Below are positions 1 through 10,381 of a stretch of DNA of 64,000 bases, piece by piece; positions within the stretch are counted from its first letter, which is position 1, and each line of letters starts with the position of its first letter. Made by a program: the position numbers and the translations under genes. The stretch lies in contig NC_066582.1 in NCBI RefSeq assembly GCF_024323335.1, forward strand, positions 94,112,944-94,176,943, given 5' to 3'. Under the pieces are notes generated by a model. The model was not told the origin of the DNA, made no database searches, and worked only from the letters and a program-made list of their open reading frames with translations. The stretch comes from Lathyrus oleraceus (Eukaryota > Streptophyta > Magnoliopsida > Fabales > Fabaceae).

Positions 1-2
1 GT

Positions 3-2933
3 TTTCTTGTCGAAGGTCTTAAACACAACCTACTTAGCATCAGTCAATTATGTGACAAAGGATACAATGTATCGTTTTCAAAAGATTGTTGCAAAATTGT
101 ACATAATGATGATAAGAAGAGTATGTTTAATGGTCTTCGTGTGAACAATGTCTATATGCTTGACTTAAATGAAGTATCATTAACAAGTGACAAATGCCTT
201 GTAACAATGAGTGAAGATTCATGGTTATGGCATAGGCGTTTAGCACATGTTAACTTTGACTTACTCAACAAATTAGTCTCAAAAGATCTAGTCCTAGGTC
301 TCCCCAAAATTAAGTTCACCAAGGATCACCTTTGTGATGCTTGTCAAAAAGGGAAGCAAACGAGGATCTCTTTTAAATCCAAAAATATCGTTTCAACAAC
401 GAGACCTCTCGAGCTTCTCCATATGGATTTATTTGGGCCATCTAGGATTAAAAGTCTAGGAGGAAACTATTACGGTTTCGTAATAGTGGACGACTTTTCT
501 CGATTTTGTTGGACTATTTTCTTAGTAAGTAAGAGCGACACATTCACCGCCTTTGAACGATTTGCTAAGCTTTCCCAAAATAAACTAAATACAAACATTA
601 TTGCAATTAGAAATGATCATGGAGGTGAGTTTGAAAATCACTTATTTGAAGAATATTGCGGTAACCATGGTATTGATCATAACTTCTCCGCTCCACGTAC
701 TCCTCAACAAAATGGGGTTGTGGAGCGTAAAAGTCGAATTTTGGAAGAATTGGGAAGAACAATGATCAATGAAAGTGGCTTACCGAAATACTTTTGGGCT
801 GACGCCATTAGTACGGCTTGTTACGTTCTGAATAGGGTGCTCATTCGCCCCATTCTAAACAAAACACCGTATGAACTTTTAAAAGGGCGAAAGCCAAATG
901 TTTCTCACTTACATGTCTTTGGTTGCAAATGTTTTGTATTGAACAATGGAAAGGAAAACTTAGGGAAATTCGATTCCAAGGCCGACGAAGGTATCTTCCT
1001 CGGATACTCTCAATCTAGCAAAGCATATAGAATATACAACAAACGATTACTTACTGTAGAAGAGTCTGTACATGTCACTTTTGATGAATCCAATCCGAGA
1101 AACGTCGGAAAGGGTAGTGTTTTTCATGGTGCAGGTACATCTACCGAAGACATACTCAAAGGTGGCGAGCCGGGGATTGATCAACCCGACATAGTCAAAA
1201 TTGAGGAGGACAAAGATGTACACCGTGAAGAAACCTAGGTAGTTCATCCGCCTTCAAACGATGATCTCCCTCAAGCTTGGAAGTCTTCCAAAGACCATCC
1301 AATAGACAACATTCTCGGGGACATCTCAAAGGGTGTAACAACTCGATCTAAGCTAAGTAATTTCTGTTATCACTTCGCTTTCGTTTCGTAGATGGAACCT
1401 AAAAACCCTAAAGAAGCCCTACTCGATGAACACTGGTTTTTATCAATGCAGGAGGAACTTAATCAGTTCACCAGAAATGAGGTTTGGGACCTCGTCCCTC
1501 CTCCGCGAGATCATCGAGTAATCGGCACCCGATGGGTGTTTAGGAACAAGCTGGACGAAAACGGGGTAATAACCCGTAATAAGGCGCGTTTAGTCGCGCA
1601 AGGGTATAACTAAGAGGAAGGCATCGACTATGAGGAAACTTATGCGTCGGTTGCCCGACTCGAGGCTATACGCCTTCTCCTTGCTTTCGCTTGTGCGAAA
1701 GACTTTAAGCTATTCCAAATGGATGTCAAGAGTGCGTTCCTTAACGGTCACATAAATGAAGAGGTTTATGTCGCACAACCTCCGGGTTTCGAATCCCATG
1801 AGTATCCTGATCATGTTTATAAACTAAAAAGAGCTTTGTATGGCCTCAAACAAGCTCCTAGAGCTTGGTATGAGAGACTAAGCAAATTCTTACTCGATCA
1901 AAAATACTCAAGAGGAAAGGTTGACACAACCCTCTTCATTAAACGTCAAGGAAAGCACTTAATATTAGTGCAAATTTATGTAGATGATATCATATTTGGA
2001 TCTACTAACATGAATCTTGTGAGAGAGTTTTCTGACCTTATGCAGGGCGAATTCGAGATGAGTATGATGGGGGAGCTAACATACTTTCTCGGTCTGCAAA
2101 TTAAACAGCTCAAAGAAGGAACTTTCGTGAGCCAGACAAAGTACTGTTTGGACCTTATCAAGAGATTTGACATGGCAAAAGCTAAGGCCATAGACACCCC
2201 CATGCCTACGTGTACCAACTTGAACAAAGATGAAGACGGTAAGGAAGTAGATGTAAAACGGTATAGAGGTATGATTGGTTTACTCCTTTATCTTACTGCT
2301 TCTCGTCCCAATATTATGTTTAGCGTATGCATGTGTGCAAGATTTCAATCATGTCCCAAGGAATCCCATTTAAAAGCCGTCAAACGAATACTTCGATACC
2401 TATCCGGTACTCCGAAGTATGGACTGTGGTATTCCAAAGATAATGATTGTTCTTTGGTAGGTTTTTCCGATTCCGACTTTGCCGGTTGCAAATCGGATAG
2501 GAAGAGCACCAGTGGCACGTGTCACTTATTTTCAAACTCTTTGGTCAGTTGGCATAGCAAGAAACAGGTTTCTGTTGCTTTGTCAACCGCCGAAGCGGAA
2601 TACGTTGCCGCCGGTAGTTGTTGTGCCCAAATCCTATGGATTAAGCAACAACTAGTGGATTTTAACCTCAAACTTGAACGGATTCCCATTTTTTGTGACA
2701 ATACAAGTGCCATTAACCTAACCAAGAATCCTGTGCTACATTCTCGCACCAAACATATCGAAATACGACACCACTTTCTTCGGGATCATGTAGAGAAAGG
2801 TGACATTGTGTTTGAACATGTCAATACTGAAAATCAACTAGCGGACATTTTCACAAAGCCGCTAGCCACTGAACCTTTCTTTCATATCCGCCGAGAACTT
2901 GGCATTCTCGATATTTCGGAACGGGCACTATAA
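3..2933 (+). pseudogene. pol: SIRE-A pol: integrase, reverse transcriptase, RNase H (three in-frame stops)
   Basis: One frame is open from base 3 to the TAA at 2931-2933 except for stops at 1236-1238, 1389-1391 and 1611-1613; no frameshift is needed. In order I see the integrase zinc-binding end (HRRLAH and CDACQKGK), the catalytic core (HMDLFGP, DHGGEFEN), RT (MDVKSAFLNG and the catalytic YVDDIIFGS near 1975) and RNase H (SDSDFAGCKSD, STAEAEY, CDNTSAI, HIEIRHHFLRDHV). The polyprotein would make cDNA and integrate it. The stops fall in the integrase-RT linker and early RT, so this copy should not make a complete Pol. The start and protease lie left of the window. Confidence 0.93.
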
Positions 2934-3229
2934 TCTGCTATTTTACCTTATTCCATATAAGACTTTAATCTTGTACTTCTAACAAATCTATGTTGTTGTA
3001 AGCACAAGTCTACCGTTCACTAAGTCACTCCGGCATTGAGGTGATATTGTTCCTCTCTTTCTCTCTCTGCAAAATCTCATGACTACAATAGTTATATCTC
3101 ATAATGGTGTTGTTTATATATATATGATCTCTCTCTTTGGATGTTTATTGCTGTATGCAGTGTTAATTATGCATCAAACCTGTCATCGCATGTGGCAAAT
3201 AGTGAAAAATTGAAATTTGGACTATATGA

Positions 3230-3330
3230 GTCGACCGCAGCAGGGCTATGGTCGACGCACGCTTAAATAATTTCTGCATTTTCTCAAAAACCAAACAGTA
3301 TGCGTCGACGCATACAGGGCTATGGTCGAT
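3230..3330 (+). promoter_or_regulatory. GTCGAC palindrome cluster upstream of the extra ORF
   Basis: GTCGAC occurs at 3230-3235, 3251-3256 and 3304-3309, with a GTCGAT variant at 3325-3330. Two copies sit in GGGCTATGGTCGA context. The same motif family recurs in this element's LTR at 5710-5967. Palindrome-rich LTRs are reported for Sireviruses. A regulatory role here is inferred. Confidence 0.5.
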
Positions 3331-3521
3331 GCATCGCTCGAAAATTTCGTTTTTCTGCAGAAAAATTTAAATCGTTTTTCATGCATTCCCATTCAAAAAT
3401 CATCATTAAGTGTGCATTTACATTCCATCACCTTTCAAACTATCCACTACTTTGTAGCTTGCATCTACCTAGTGGCTATTGTTCCTTGATCTTCCATCTT
3501 CCCAAAACCCTAACCTTTCCA

Positions 3522-3529
3522 CTATAAAT
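3522..3529 (+). promoter_or_regulatory. Candidate TATA box before the extra ORF
   Basis: CTATAAAT lies about 85 bases before the ATG at 3614 and about 190 bases after the palindrome cluster. The LTR shows the same order, palindromes then TATATATA. Only the sequence supports it. Confidence 0.4.
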
Positions 3530-3613
3530 TGGGAGATATCTAGCAGAATCACTCTCAAAACCCTTCTTAAACCTTCTCTCTATACCCAAACACTCAGTTT
3601 CAAACTTGCTCAA

Positions 3614-5122
3614 ATGGCTTCCACATCACGCAGACCTTCCGGCAAGAGATCCCGAGAATCATCCGCCGCATCTCTCCCCATATCTGCTGTATCACTCGTT
3701 CCACCCGCTCGCGTCGAAGTCTTCAACAGAGATATCAGCAAAAGAGGCGTTGTGCAACAACATGCGTTCTACAAACTTACCGCTGAACGCATGCACCTTC
3801 CTGAAGTCCTGGCTCTACTGCAGCATCAGGGCTTTATCAACTTCTTGGAATGTAATACTAAATACAGTGAAGACCTTGTTCGAGTGTTCTATGCCGGCCT
3901 TCATGACAACTTTCGCGGGCACAAGTTTCACTCTAGAATTGGTCCGACAAAGGTACCGCTTAAATCAAATATCTGGAACCAATATTTTGATATGTCTGTT
4001 GATAATGCTGGAAACCCTCTACCTGAGGTAACTGACTCTCACCACATAGATGGCTATGAGTTTAAGAGTGCATTGAATAACATGCTGAGACGACCCTATC
4101 TTGATCAGTTTGTGAACAGTGACGCGTTCCCACGAACTGTCACTGTCGGCAAGCTGAAAGCCGGAGAAAGGATTCTTCAGTGGGTTGTCTCACGAATCCT
4201 GCGACCAAAGAAGGGCGGACAGTCCAGAGTCGAACCGGCCGAGGTTCATCTGATTTACATTCTGAAAAATAAGATGAAAATCAACTGGCCGTACTACATT
4301 GCCAGTAGAATGTTTGGGCTACGTGACTCCGGACGAGGAACGGCTCTTGCCTACGGATCCTTCATTCAAGAGGTCCTGACTGCAGCCAACGTTAATCATC
4401 CGTCTTTCCCATACACTTCCATCTCATCTGACAAAGAGTTCAGCACAAAAACTATGTCTATGATGGGATATCTTTGGTGCAATGAGCGGAGAATGTATAA
4501 GTTTATTCGAAGAGCAAATGTTCTTGCAGATGATGACAGTGATGAAAGCGAAGAACAAGAAGATGAAGAAGAAAATGAAGAAGAAGAAGCCAGGCACGAT
4601 TTTGATCACAATGGTGGAGATGATAGTCCTCCACCCGTTGACACTCATGACCACTCCGGCTCGGCTTGGGTTCAACAGTCGCATACAAATGAAGAAGATG
4701 TTCCACGCTGGGGTGGCTGGGGTGACTGGCAACATACGGGCTGGTCAACTCAACGTCAATTTTACCAGCAGTATCACCAAGATGAGGAAGAATCTCCTCT
4801 GTCCCCTCCACAGCAAGCAGATTCTTCAGAACTGTTGGATATGATGCACAATATGCAGATCGCTCAACAGTCCTTCATGCAAGCTCAAGATGAGCGCTAT
4901 GCTCATATCAACGAGCAAATTCAAGCCCAAAATGAGCGTCTCGACTCCTTCTCTACAAGCATGAATGACCGGTTTGCAACCTTTTCGGTTTCATTTGAAC
5001 TTCAAGAAAAGTCAATCGACGAGAGTCTCAAGCATCTGAACGGTGTCACCGAATATCTATCATCTCTGGCTGACCCTTACAAAAACCCGGGCATTTGTTA
5101 TCATCCAGGAAACCGCCACTAG
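3614..5122 (+). CDS. Sirevirus extra 3' ORF (so-called envelope-like protein)
   Basis: An intact frame of 502 codons from ATG 3614 (MASTSRRPSGKRSRE). I prefer this start to the upstream in-frame ATG at 3479 because it follows the TATA-like box and opens with a basic, Ser/Arg-rich segment. The middle (about residues 30-290) matches the conserved domain typical of Sirevirus 3' ORFs, with LRPKKGGQSRVEPAEVHLIYIL, also seen in SIRE-B. Next comes a strongly acidic run (about residues 305-330), a Trp-rich stretch, and a Gln-rich probable coiled coil (about 415-480). I see no signal peptide and no hydrophobic run long enough for a membrane span, so the envelope label is doubtful. It is the only intact frame of this element in the window. 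Its function is unknown. Confidence 0.8.
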   Translation: MASTSRRPSGKRSRESSAASLPISAVSLVPPARVEVFNRDISKRGVVQQHAFYKLTAERMHLPEVLALLQHQGFINFLECNTKYSEDLVRVFYAGLHDNFRGHKFHSRIGPTKVPLKSNIWNQYFDMSVDNAGNPLPEVTDSHHIDGYEFKSALNNMLRRPYLDQFVNSDAFPRTVTVGKLKAGERILQWVVSRILRPKKGGQSRVEPAEVHLIYILKNKMKINWPYYIASRMFGLRDSGRGTALAYGSFIQEVLTAANVNHPSFPYTSISSDKEFSTKTMSMMGYLWCNERRMYKFIRRANVLADDDSDESEEQEDEEENEEEEARHDFDHNGGDDSPPPVDTHDHSGSAWVQQSHTNEEDVPRWGGWGDWQHTGWSTQRQFYQQYHQDEEESPLSPPQQADSSELLDMMHNMQIAQQSFMQAQDERYAHINEQIQAQNERLDSFSTSMNDRFATFSVSFELQEKSIDESLKHLNGVTEYLSSLADPYKNPGICYHPGNRH

Positions 5123-5487
5123 GACATAGACATTCACATGCATTTTGTAGTTTGATTGTTATTTTGAATGTATTTCTATGTTTTACTTGTTCTTAATCAA
5201 TGACTATTGCTTAGAAATGACATTGGTGTGTTATTATTATCTGTTTATGTTCTTTCCTGTGAAATTTCCTTTTTATCTTGAATAATCACTCTGTCTCTCT
5301 TTTTGATGTTGTCAAAGGGGGAGAAAAGTGCACAAAGCAAGCAGACAAAAATGCCCACAACTAACAGTCGTTTTCTGCAGATAGCCTTAGATTACAAAAG
5401 AAAGGGGGAGTGTGCAAAATGTGTCAATACCGCATGCTGTTTGTCACGTTGATTTATACAGGTTGTCATCATCAAAAAGGGGGAGTA
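5123..5487 (+). promoter_or_regulatory. SIRE-A 3' noncoding region with multiple polypurine tracts
   Basis: Three purine tracts precede the LTR: CAAAGGGGGAGAAAAG near 5316, GAAAGGGGGAG near 5401, and CAAAAAGGGGGAGTA ending at 5487, directly before the LTR. The last is the expected plus-strand primer site. Multiple tracts are a reported Sirevirus feature. No gene is seen. Confidence 0.75.
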
Positions 5488-7297
5488 TGTAAAGACAAAG
5501 AGTCAGACAACATACGATCGCAAGTTTCGATGATGACAAATGACCATCATGCACGTCTACAAACAAATGCAACACATTACCCATCATATCCTTTTCTACG
5601 TTTGTCTAAATCTATTATAATGATTAAAAACATATGTGGACAAAGTGTGATCATGACGAAATGCATGAAAATCACAAAACACAGTTTTATGCAGATTTGA
5701 AGGCCTTGAGTCGACCATAGGGGTCAGCTCAAAGCTCACGGGTCAGCGCAAAGCTCAGCTAAACTGAAGATTGGTCAGCGCATGCTTCTTTGCGTCGACC
5801 ATAAGGGTCGGCGCATAACTCACGGGTTAGCGCAAAAATCCCTTGAGTCGACCAGAGGTCAGCGCATAGCATAATGATGTTATCCTGGGTCAGCGCATGG
5901 AACCATGGGTCGACCATAGGGGTCGGCGCATCACTCACGGCTCAGCGCACGCCGACCTATGGTCGACCGCTCGTGCGTAAACTCAGTTTTCTGAGTTATT
6001 TCCACTGTTTGAAATTCTGTTATTTTTGATTGGTTTTGTCAGTTACTATATATAGAAGTCAAAACACTTTTATTAACCAACATTTGCTAATTTGAGTTCA
6101 AGTGTTCAAGGAAACAAGAAAGAGTGAAAAAGGTGTCCAAGACTCATCATCTTCATCTTCAACATTTCACAACATATCATCTGCAAACAATTACTTTTGA
6201 TGTGGTTCGTGATCGATTAAAGGTGATAAGGTTTGAAGCTGTGATCGAAGAATCCAGTTCGGGTTGAAGCTTGTGGCAGGTTCTTTCTTGAATAAAACCG
6301 TTAGGGTTTTGTCCTCCAATACGGGTTTGTGTTTGGGGGTTTTTGGACGAATCGTTCATCAATATTCAGCCGAGCGAAGGTGATTGAGAAGAGGAAGTCT
6401 TCATCAGTCTAGTAGCAGATTCGGTGGCATTGAAGTGAAGGATTCGGGTTCAACTCGTTGTGTTTGAGATCAGCCGGGCCGAGGGTTTGAAGAACGGAAT
6501 ATTCTTCAACAAAGGGGCTGGAATCGGAGGTCTAGCAACAAAGATCGAAGGTCTTGATTCATCTTGAATCAAGGAGCAAGGATAGGAAGCATCATTCAAC
6601 ACATTGGAAGTTCTGTTGTTTACATGCTTTGCAACCCTTGTATAAACGATTAAATTTCACAGGTGATATCTAATTAATCATCTCAATTCTAATTTTAGAA
6701 TTGAGGGCAGACGTACCCCGAAGCGAGGACGGCGGGGGAACTGCCTCATCAAATATCTGTCTTCTTTAATTTTCTGCATAAGTGCTTTTCAGCTTAAAAA
6801 TTAAGTGATTTTAGTTTAAGCAATTTTCCCAAACGTTGATATAAGTTGAGTAAGAAACTAAAACTGTTGTTTGAATACAAAGTACAATAGTATATTGTAC
6901 TAGATAAATTTGAATTACTTACTCAACTCAAATATCTCTTGGAGTGTATGCACACCAAGTGTTTGTGAATTTGCATAAGCCAAAGTTGTCTTAAGTTTGC
7001 ACTCAGTTTAATTTGGTATTTTGGATCATTGGAACTAGGCTTGCTAGTTAGTGAAATATATCAATTGAGTGTGCAAATAGTGTAGTGATTAGTATTTCAT
7101 TTTATCTCTAATCCATTAGCTTAACGCATATCCGGTTTTCCAATAACGGTTCGTTTTAGACTAAAATTTTCCTCGGCCGCTTCCGCATTCAAAACAAATT
7201 TTTAAAACCAATTTTCTCTCAAATTGGTAGCGCCGACTCAAGTTTTTAATTGGGATCTATTCAACCCCCCCTTCTAGATCCGTGCCATAGTCTAACA
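5488..7297 (+). repeat. SIRE-A 3' LTR
   Basis: It starts TGTAAAGACAAAG right after the polypurine tract and ends GCCATAGTCTAACA, about 1.81 kb. It holds the palindrome cluster and TATATATA box. Near 6705-6745 it has a GC-rich segment beginning GGGCAGACGTACCC, which is conserved in both SIRE-B LTRs. The 5' partner is outside the window. Confidence 0.85.
5710..6054 (+). promoter_or_regulatory. SIRE-A LTR promoter region: GTCGAC array and TATA box
   Basis: GTCGAC at 5710, 5794, 5847, 5909 and 5962 is interleaved with repeated GGTCAGCGCA/GCTCAGCGCA units. TATATATA follows at 6047-6054. This is the expected layout of a U3 promoter: upstream repeated elements, then TATA. Confidence 0.6.
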
Positions 7298-8306
7298 ACT
7301 TTAACTATTATCTTCTCTTTTGAACCATGAAACATCAGTTTTGACTGTCAAGGACTGATGCTCCAGCAACTGGTTCAACATCTGACCTGTTATTTGTCTA
7401 CTCCTGATCTAATTTGTGTATGTGCTAACATACTAACCTCTATGTTGACTGAATGATTTCTCTGAGGATCACCTTTGCCAAATTATGGCAAAAAGGGGGA
7501 GTAATAGTGTGTGTCGTGAAGTGGTGTGTCAAGTAACTTGACTATTGACTTTGTGATGTATGAGGCTCAACTGATATATCATGTTGTGCTTAGTACTAAC
7601 TGATACTCTGATTAGTACTAACTAATGTTCTACATGCACACATGCTAAAGCATCTAGCATGACATCTAATACTCAACCTTGTGCGACTATGTGCGTTGAT
7701 TTCTTTGGGTGTTAGTAGTATCTTCTGACCTTTCACTAATGACTACTAACTGTGTGTGCATGCATGACTAACTTATCATGAATGATTACATGTTAACTAT
7801 TCATGGGATCATCATTGTGTGTCAACTGACTGATGTGTAGCAACTGATATGCTACTGATACGTGTTGATGCTACTCTGACTCATATTGCTAATGTATACT
7901 CTAAATGGATGTTCTCCTGTTGTTGCTGATGTCCTGAGTATATGATTCCTTGCTACTCAACTATGGTTTTTGCTTGAAGAGTTGTTTTTCTAAAATTTTC
8001 CAAAGGGGAAGATTATTGTTCCTTTTGGATTGGACGCATTATGCAAAACAACATGGTGTATGTTCAAGTTGTGTCTGGTGCAAAAAGGACACATATGGAA
8101 CACGGTGTTCCAACATGTATGCTGCAACATCTAGTCTCTGTCAACAGATAGATGTTATTGCAGTTATGGTTTATATTTAATCCAAGATTGACTCTTCAAA
8201 GAAGATTTAGATGAAGAAAATTAATTTGGATGCTCTGGTGCAACATATGGAACACTATTTCCCAGCATGTGTGTAGTGTAACATCTGGCCCTAGTCAGCA
8301 GACCAT
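7298..8306. repeat. Copia-type LTR remnant, segment 1 of 3
   Basis: Noncoding DNA between SIRE-A and Ogre-I. It contains a polypurine-like AAAAAGGGGGAG (7490-7501) followed by TGTGTGTCG at 7508, which may be an LTR boundary. Its apparent continuations are 22276-22906 and 34720-34922 once the two later insertions are removed. Orientation is unresolved: the purine tract suggests plus, but the RNase H remnant beyond the third segment is on the minus strand. The short ORF at 7950-8180 has no recognisable content. Confidence 0.5.
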
Positions 8307-8701
8307 TGTAGCGGGATATTCATTACCATTAGAGATATTGACTAAATCCAAGGTAAATCATACAAGTCGAGTCGCCACCACACTTCTATTTATCCAAAGG
8401 AATGGTTAGAAAGCGAACAAAAACCTAAAAGTTTTATCGAATCAAAAACTAGTAAAAATGTCAGAGATCTGGGTAAGGGGGTTGGTTATGCAATGGGAAG
8501 GTATTACGCACCCAAAACATCCTAGGTACTCCTAGGGAGCCCTTTTCACATTTGTTGCAAAGGTTGTTTTTTTTTTTTTGAAAGTTTATTTGTGCAAACA
8601 TGACTGAAGGGATGAGAAAAGCGTGTATGTTTATCTAATGTACTACTTACTAAAAGAAGGGTCAAAAGAAAATGACTCGCACGGACGTCGCATCCACTGC
8701 A

Positions 8702-8854
8702 TACATATCTCATCTGAATCTGAGAATCAGAGTCTTCGTAGCTCGGCTACCTATGGGTTAAAGAGGAGTGTGCTCGCTAAGACATCGCGTCTTATGCCTA
8801 CGTATCTCATCTGGGATGAAAATCAGAGCAAAACGTAGTTCGACCACCTATGGG
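8702..8854. repeat. Internal two-copy repeat of the Ogre LTR
   Basis: Two diverged copies (8702-8758 and 8799-8854, offset 97) share the skeleton TCTCATCTG, GA-AATCAGAG, CGTAG-TCG and ACCTATGGG. The pair recurs in the right LTR (near 20597-20750) and in the otherwise divergent LTR at 52345-54301. Confidence 0.6.
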
Positions 8855-9760
8855 GTAAGGGTTGTGTTTTGGGGTGAACGACGTTACTACGCAATCTACC
8901 AGATGCTCGACCTTTGGAGACTTACTCGCCTGTAGTAGAAGGAGATAACATGTTCTTAGGAGAAGAAAAATCAATGAGTTTGGGGTGTTTAGGGATGCTC
9001 ATGCAAAAAGGAAGTCCTAGATGAAGGAACCGCGCTACCTTAAATGACATGCCACGAGAGGCTATACGAAACCTAAGAAATCGGTAACATGCGGGAAAAG
9101 TAAAAGGATCGAGAGATCTACCGTAAGGATAAAGATCCGAAGTAACAACAATTAGATAAATAAGAAACCCAAAGACTCTTCCAAGCTAAACACCATCAAA
9201 GAAAGCGAGTCAGTACAGGTAATCGGAATAGACCTCCAGGTGGTATCCCACAAATAAAGTGGAACACCAGGCAAGCCATCTCTGCAAGAGTCATATGAGC
9301 CCTCACAAAACAAAACTCAACAAACATGTTGGAGAAACAAGATAGGGTAATCAGGAGTTGCCCCCAAATCAAAATGTAACCACATGAATCATGCCATTAA
9401 AATTCACAAAAGCTCACAAAAAGCAACCAAGGGTAGGAGGCCTAAACCTCTTGCCAAACACATGCATCAAAAGGGTATCAAATTCACCCATAATACCTCA
9501 TACATTCAGAGCATTCAAATTAAAAGCATAAAGTAATGGGAATAAGGCAAACCTGACTAGAGAGATCGAATGAAATTGAATTGCCCGGTTGGGTTTGCAA
9601 AGCAATCTGAGGGTTTATATGAGAGGGAATTAGTTCTTTACCGATGAGTTCCCTTCAGTCTCTGGAGGTTGCTCTGAACTCTGTTAGCTCTTCTCTCACT
9701 ATCTTTTTCCCTACCAGGGTAATAGGAATAGAATTGGAATTTTGTTTCACTGAAATTCTG

Positions 9761-9770
9761 AATTTATAAC
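9761..9770 (-). promoter_or_regulatory. TATA-like box, Ogre-I 3' LTR
   Basis: GTTATAAATT in element sense. The same box is in the 5' LTR at about 21659-21668, and a CTATAAATA counterpart is at 54134-54126 in the Ogre-II/III LTR. Position and conservation support a U3 promoter. Confidence 0.45.
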
Positions 9771-9886
9771 CTGATTTTTGTGGACCTGTGGGCTCAAATG
9801 AGAGAGGCCCAAGTCCAAAAATTTTATGTTATATTTTATTTATTTATTTGTTTATTTATTTACTTTTTTTTTAACACGTGGGCTTC

Positions 9887-9990
9887 GCCTAGCGAGCATG
9901 ACAGTTCAAGAAATTCCTCTGAGCGTAGGTGATTCTGGTGGCTTTTCTTGGGACTCGCTAAGCGACCCATTCTGCTCGCCTAGCGAGCAT
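9887..9990. repeat. TCGCCTAGCGA palindrome block in the Ogre LTR
   Basis: Two copies of TCGCCTAGCGAGCATGACAG flank a related ACTCGCTAAGCGAC. The block recurs at about 21788-21895 and 42588-42692 but is absent from the LTR at 52345-54301. Its role is unknown. Confidence 0.6.
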
Positions 9991-10367
9991 GACAGCTCAT
10001 GAACAAACTTTTGCTCCTTCAAGATTAACGTTTTGACTGACGAATAGACCCCATTTGAACCTGTTGGAAGTATCTCAAGAGATTCCCTTGTGTTGACTGA
10101 TCATCTAAATAGACCCCACAAAGTGTCTTGGATGATACTCAAGCTTCAAACAAAAGATGTTAGTGACACATTTTTGTGCTTTTGGTTAGTAAACAAAAGT
10201 AAGAGAAACAATGATGTATAATTCAAGCATGCTTGGTGATCTTAAACCAATCACAAGGAGTCCCACCCAAAGGCAAAGGGAACCAAGATGCTAAAGATCC
10301 TTGAGGCAATGCAAATGCAATGTTATGATGCCATGACGGATCTTAGGGTCAAAATTGGGGTCTTACA

Positions 10368-10381
10368 GATGCCCCTATTTA
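10368..10381 (-). promoter_or_regulatory. Ogre-I polypurine tract
   Basis: In element sense AAATAGGGGCATC directly precedes the LTR start TGTAAGACCCC. The equivalent AATAGGGGCAGC precedes the LTRs at 42951 and 54301. Confidence 0.85.

Larger units (their letters stand above)
2934..3613 (+). other. Spacer between pol and the extra ORF of SIRE-A
   Basis: About 680 bases without a plausible long reading frame. They contain TC-rich and TA-rich runs near 3050-3130, a cluster of GTCGAC palindromes (3230-3330), a TATA-like box (3522-3529) and a C/T-rich leader ending at the ATG at 3614. The layout looks like a promoter and leader rather than simple linker DNA. Confidence 0.6.
1..7297 (+). mobile_element. 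SIRE-A: Sirevirus (Ty1/copia) retrotransposon, 3' part
   Basis: The element enters from the left edge and runs pol, spacer, extra 3' ORF, polypurine tracts and 3' LTR. The domain order integrase then RT then RNase H marks Ty1/copia. The extra ORF after pol and several GGGGGAG polypurine tracts before the LTR are features of the Sirevirus (SIRE/Maximus) lineage. The 5' LTR, gag and protease are outside the window, so its target duplication cannot be checked. The right end, TCTAACA at 7297, abuts unrelated copia-type DNA. Confidence 0.9.
8307..10367 (-). repeat. Ogre-I 3' LTR
   Basis: 2061 bases, aligning over its whole length with 20204-22270 apart from scattered substitutions and small indels in T and TTTA runs. 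The high identity indicates a fairly recent insertion. In element sense, a TATA-like GTTATAAATT lies at 9770-9761. The plus-strand reading frames in it are not genes. Confidence 0.93.

Noticed and set aside
3479..3613. Upstream start for the Sirevirus extra ORF
   Set aside because: The extra 45 residues lie before and over the TATA-like box and leader; the ATG at 3614 matches the basic start seen in SIRE-B.
8623..8838. ORF repeated at 20518-20733 and in part at 53007-53219
   Set aside because: It is inside Ogre LTRs and follows the conserved LTR repeat; no domain or start context.
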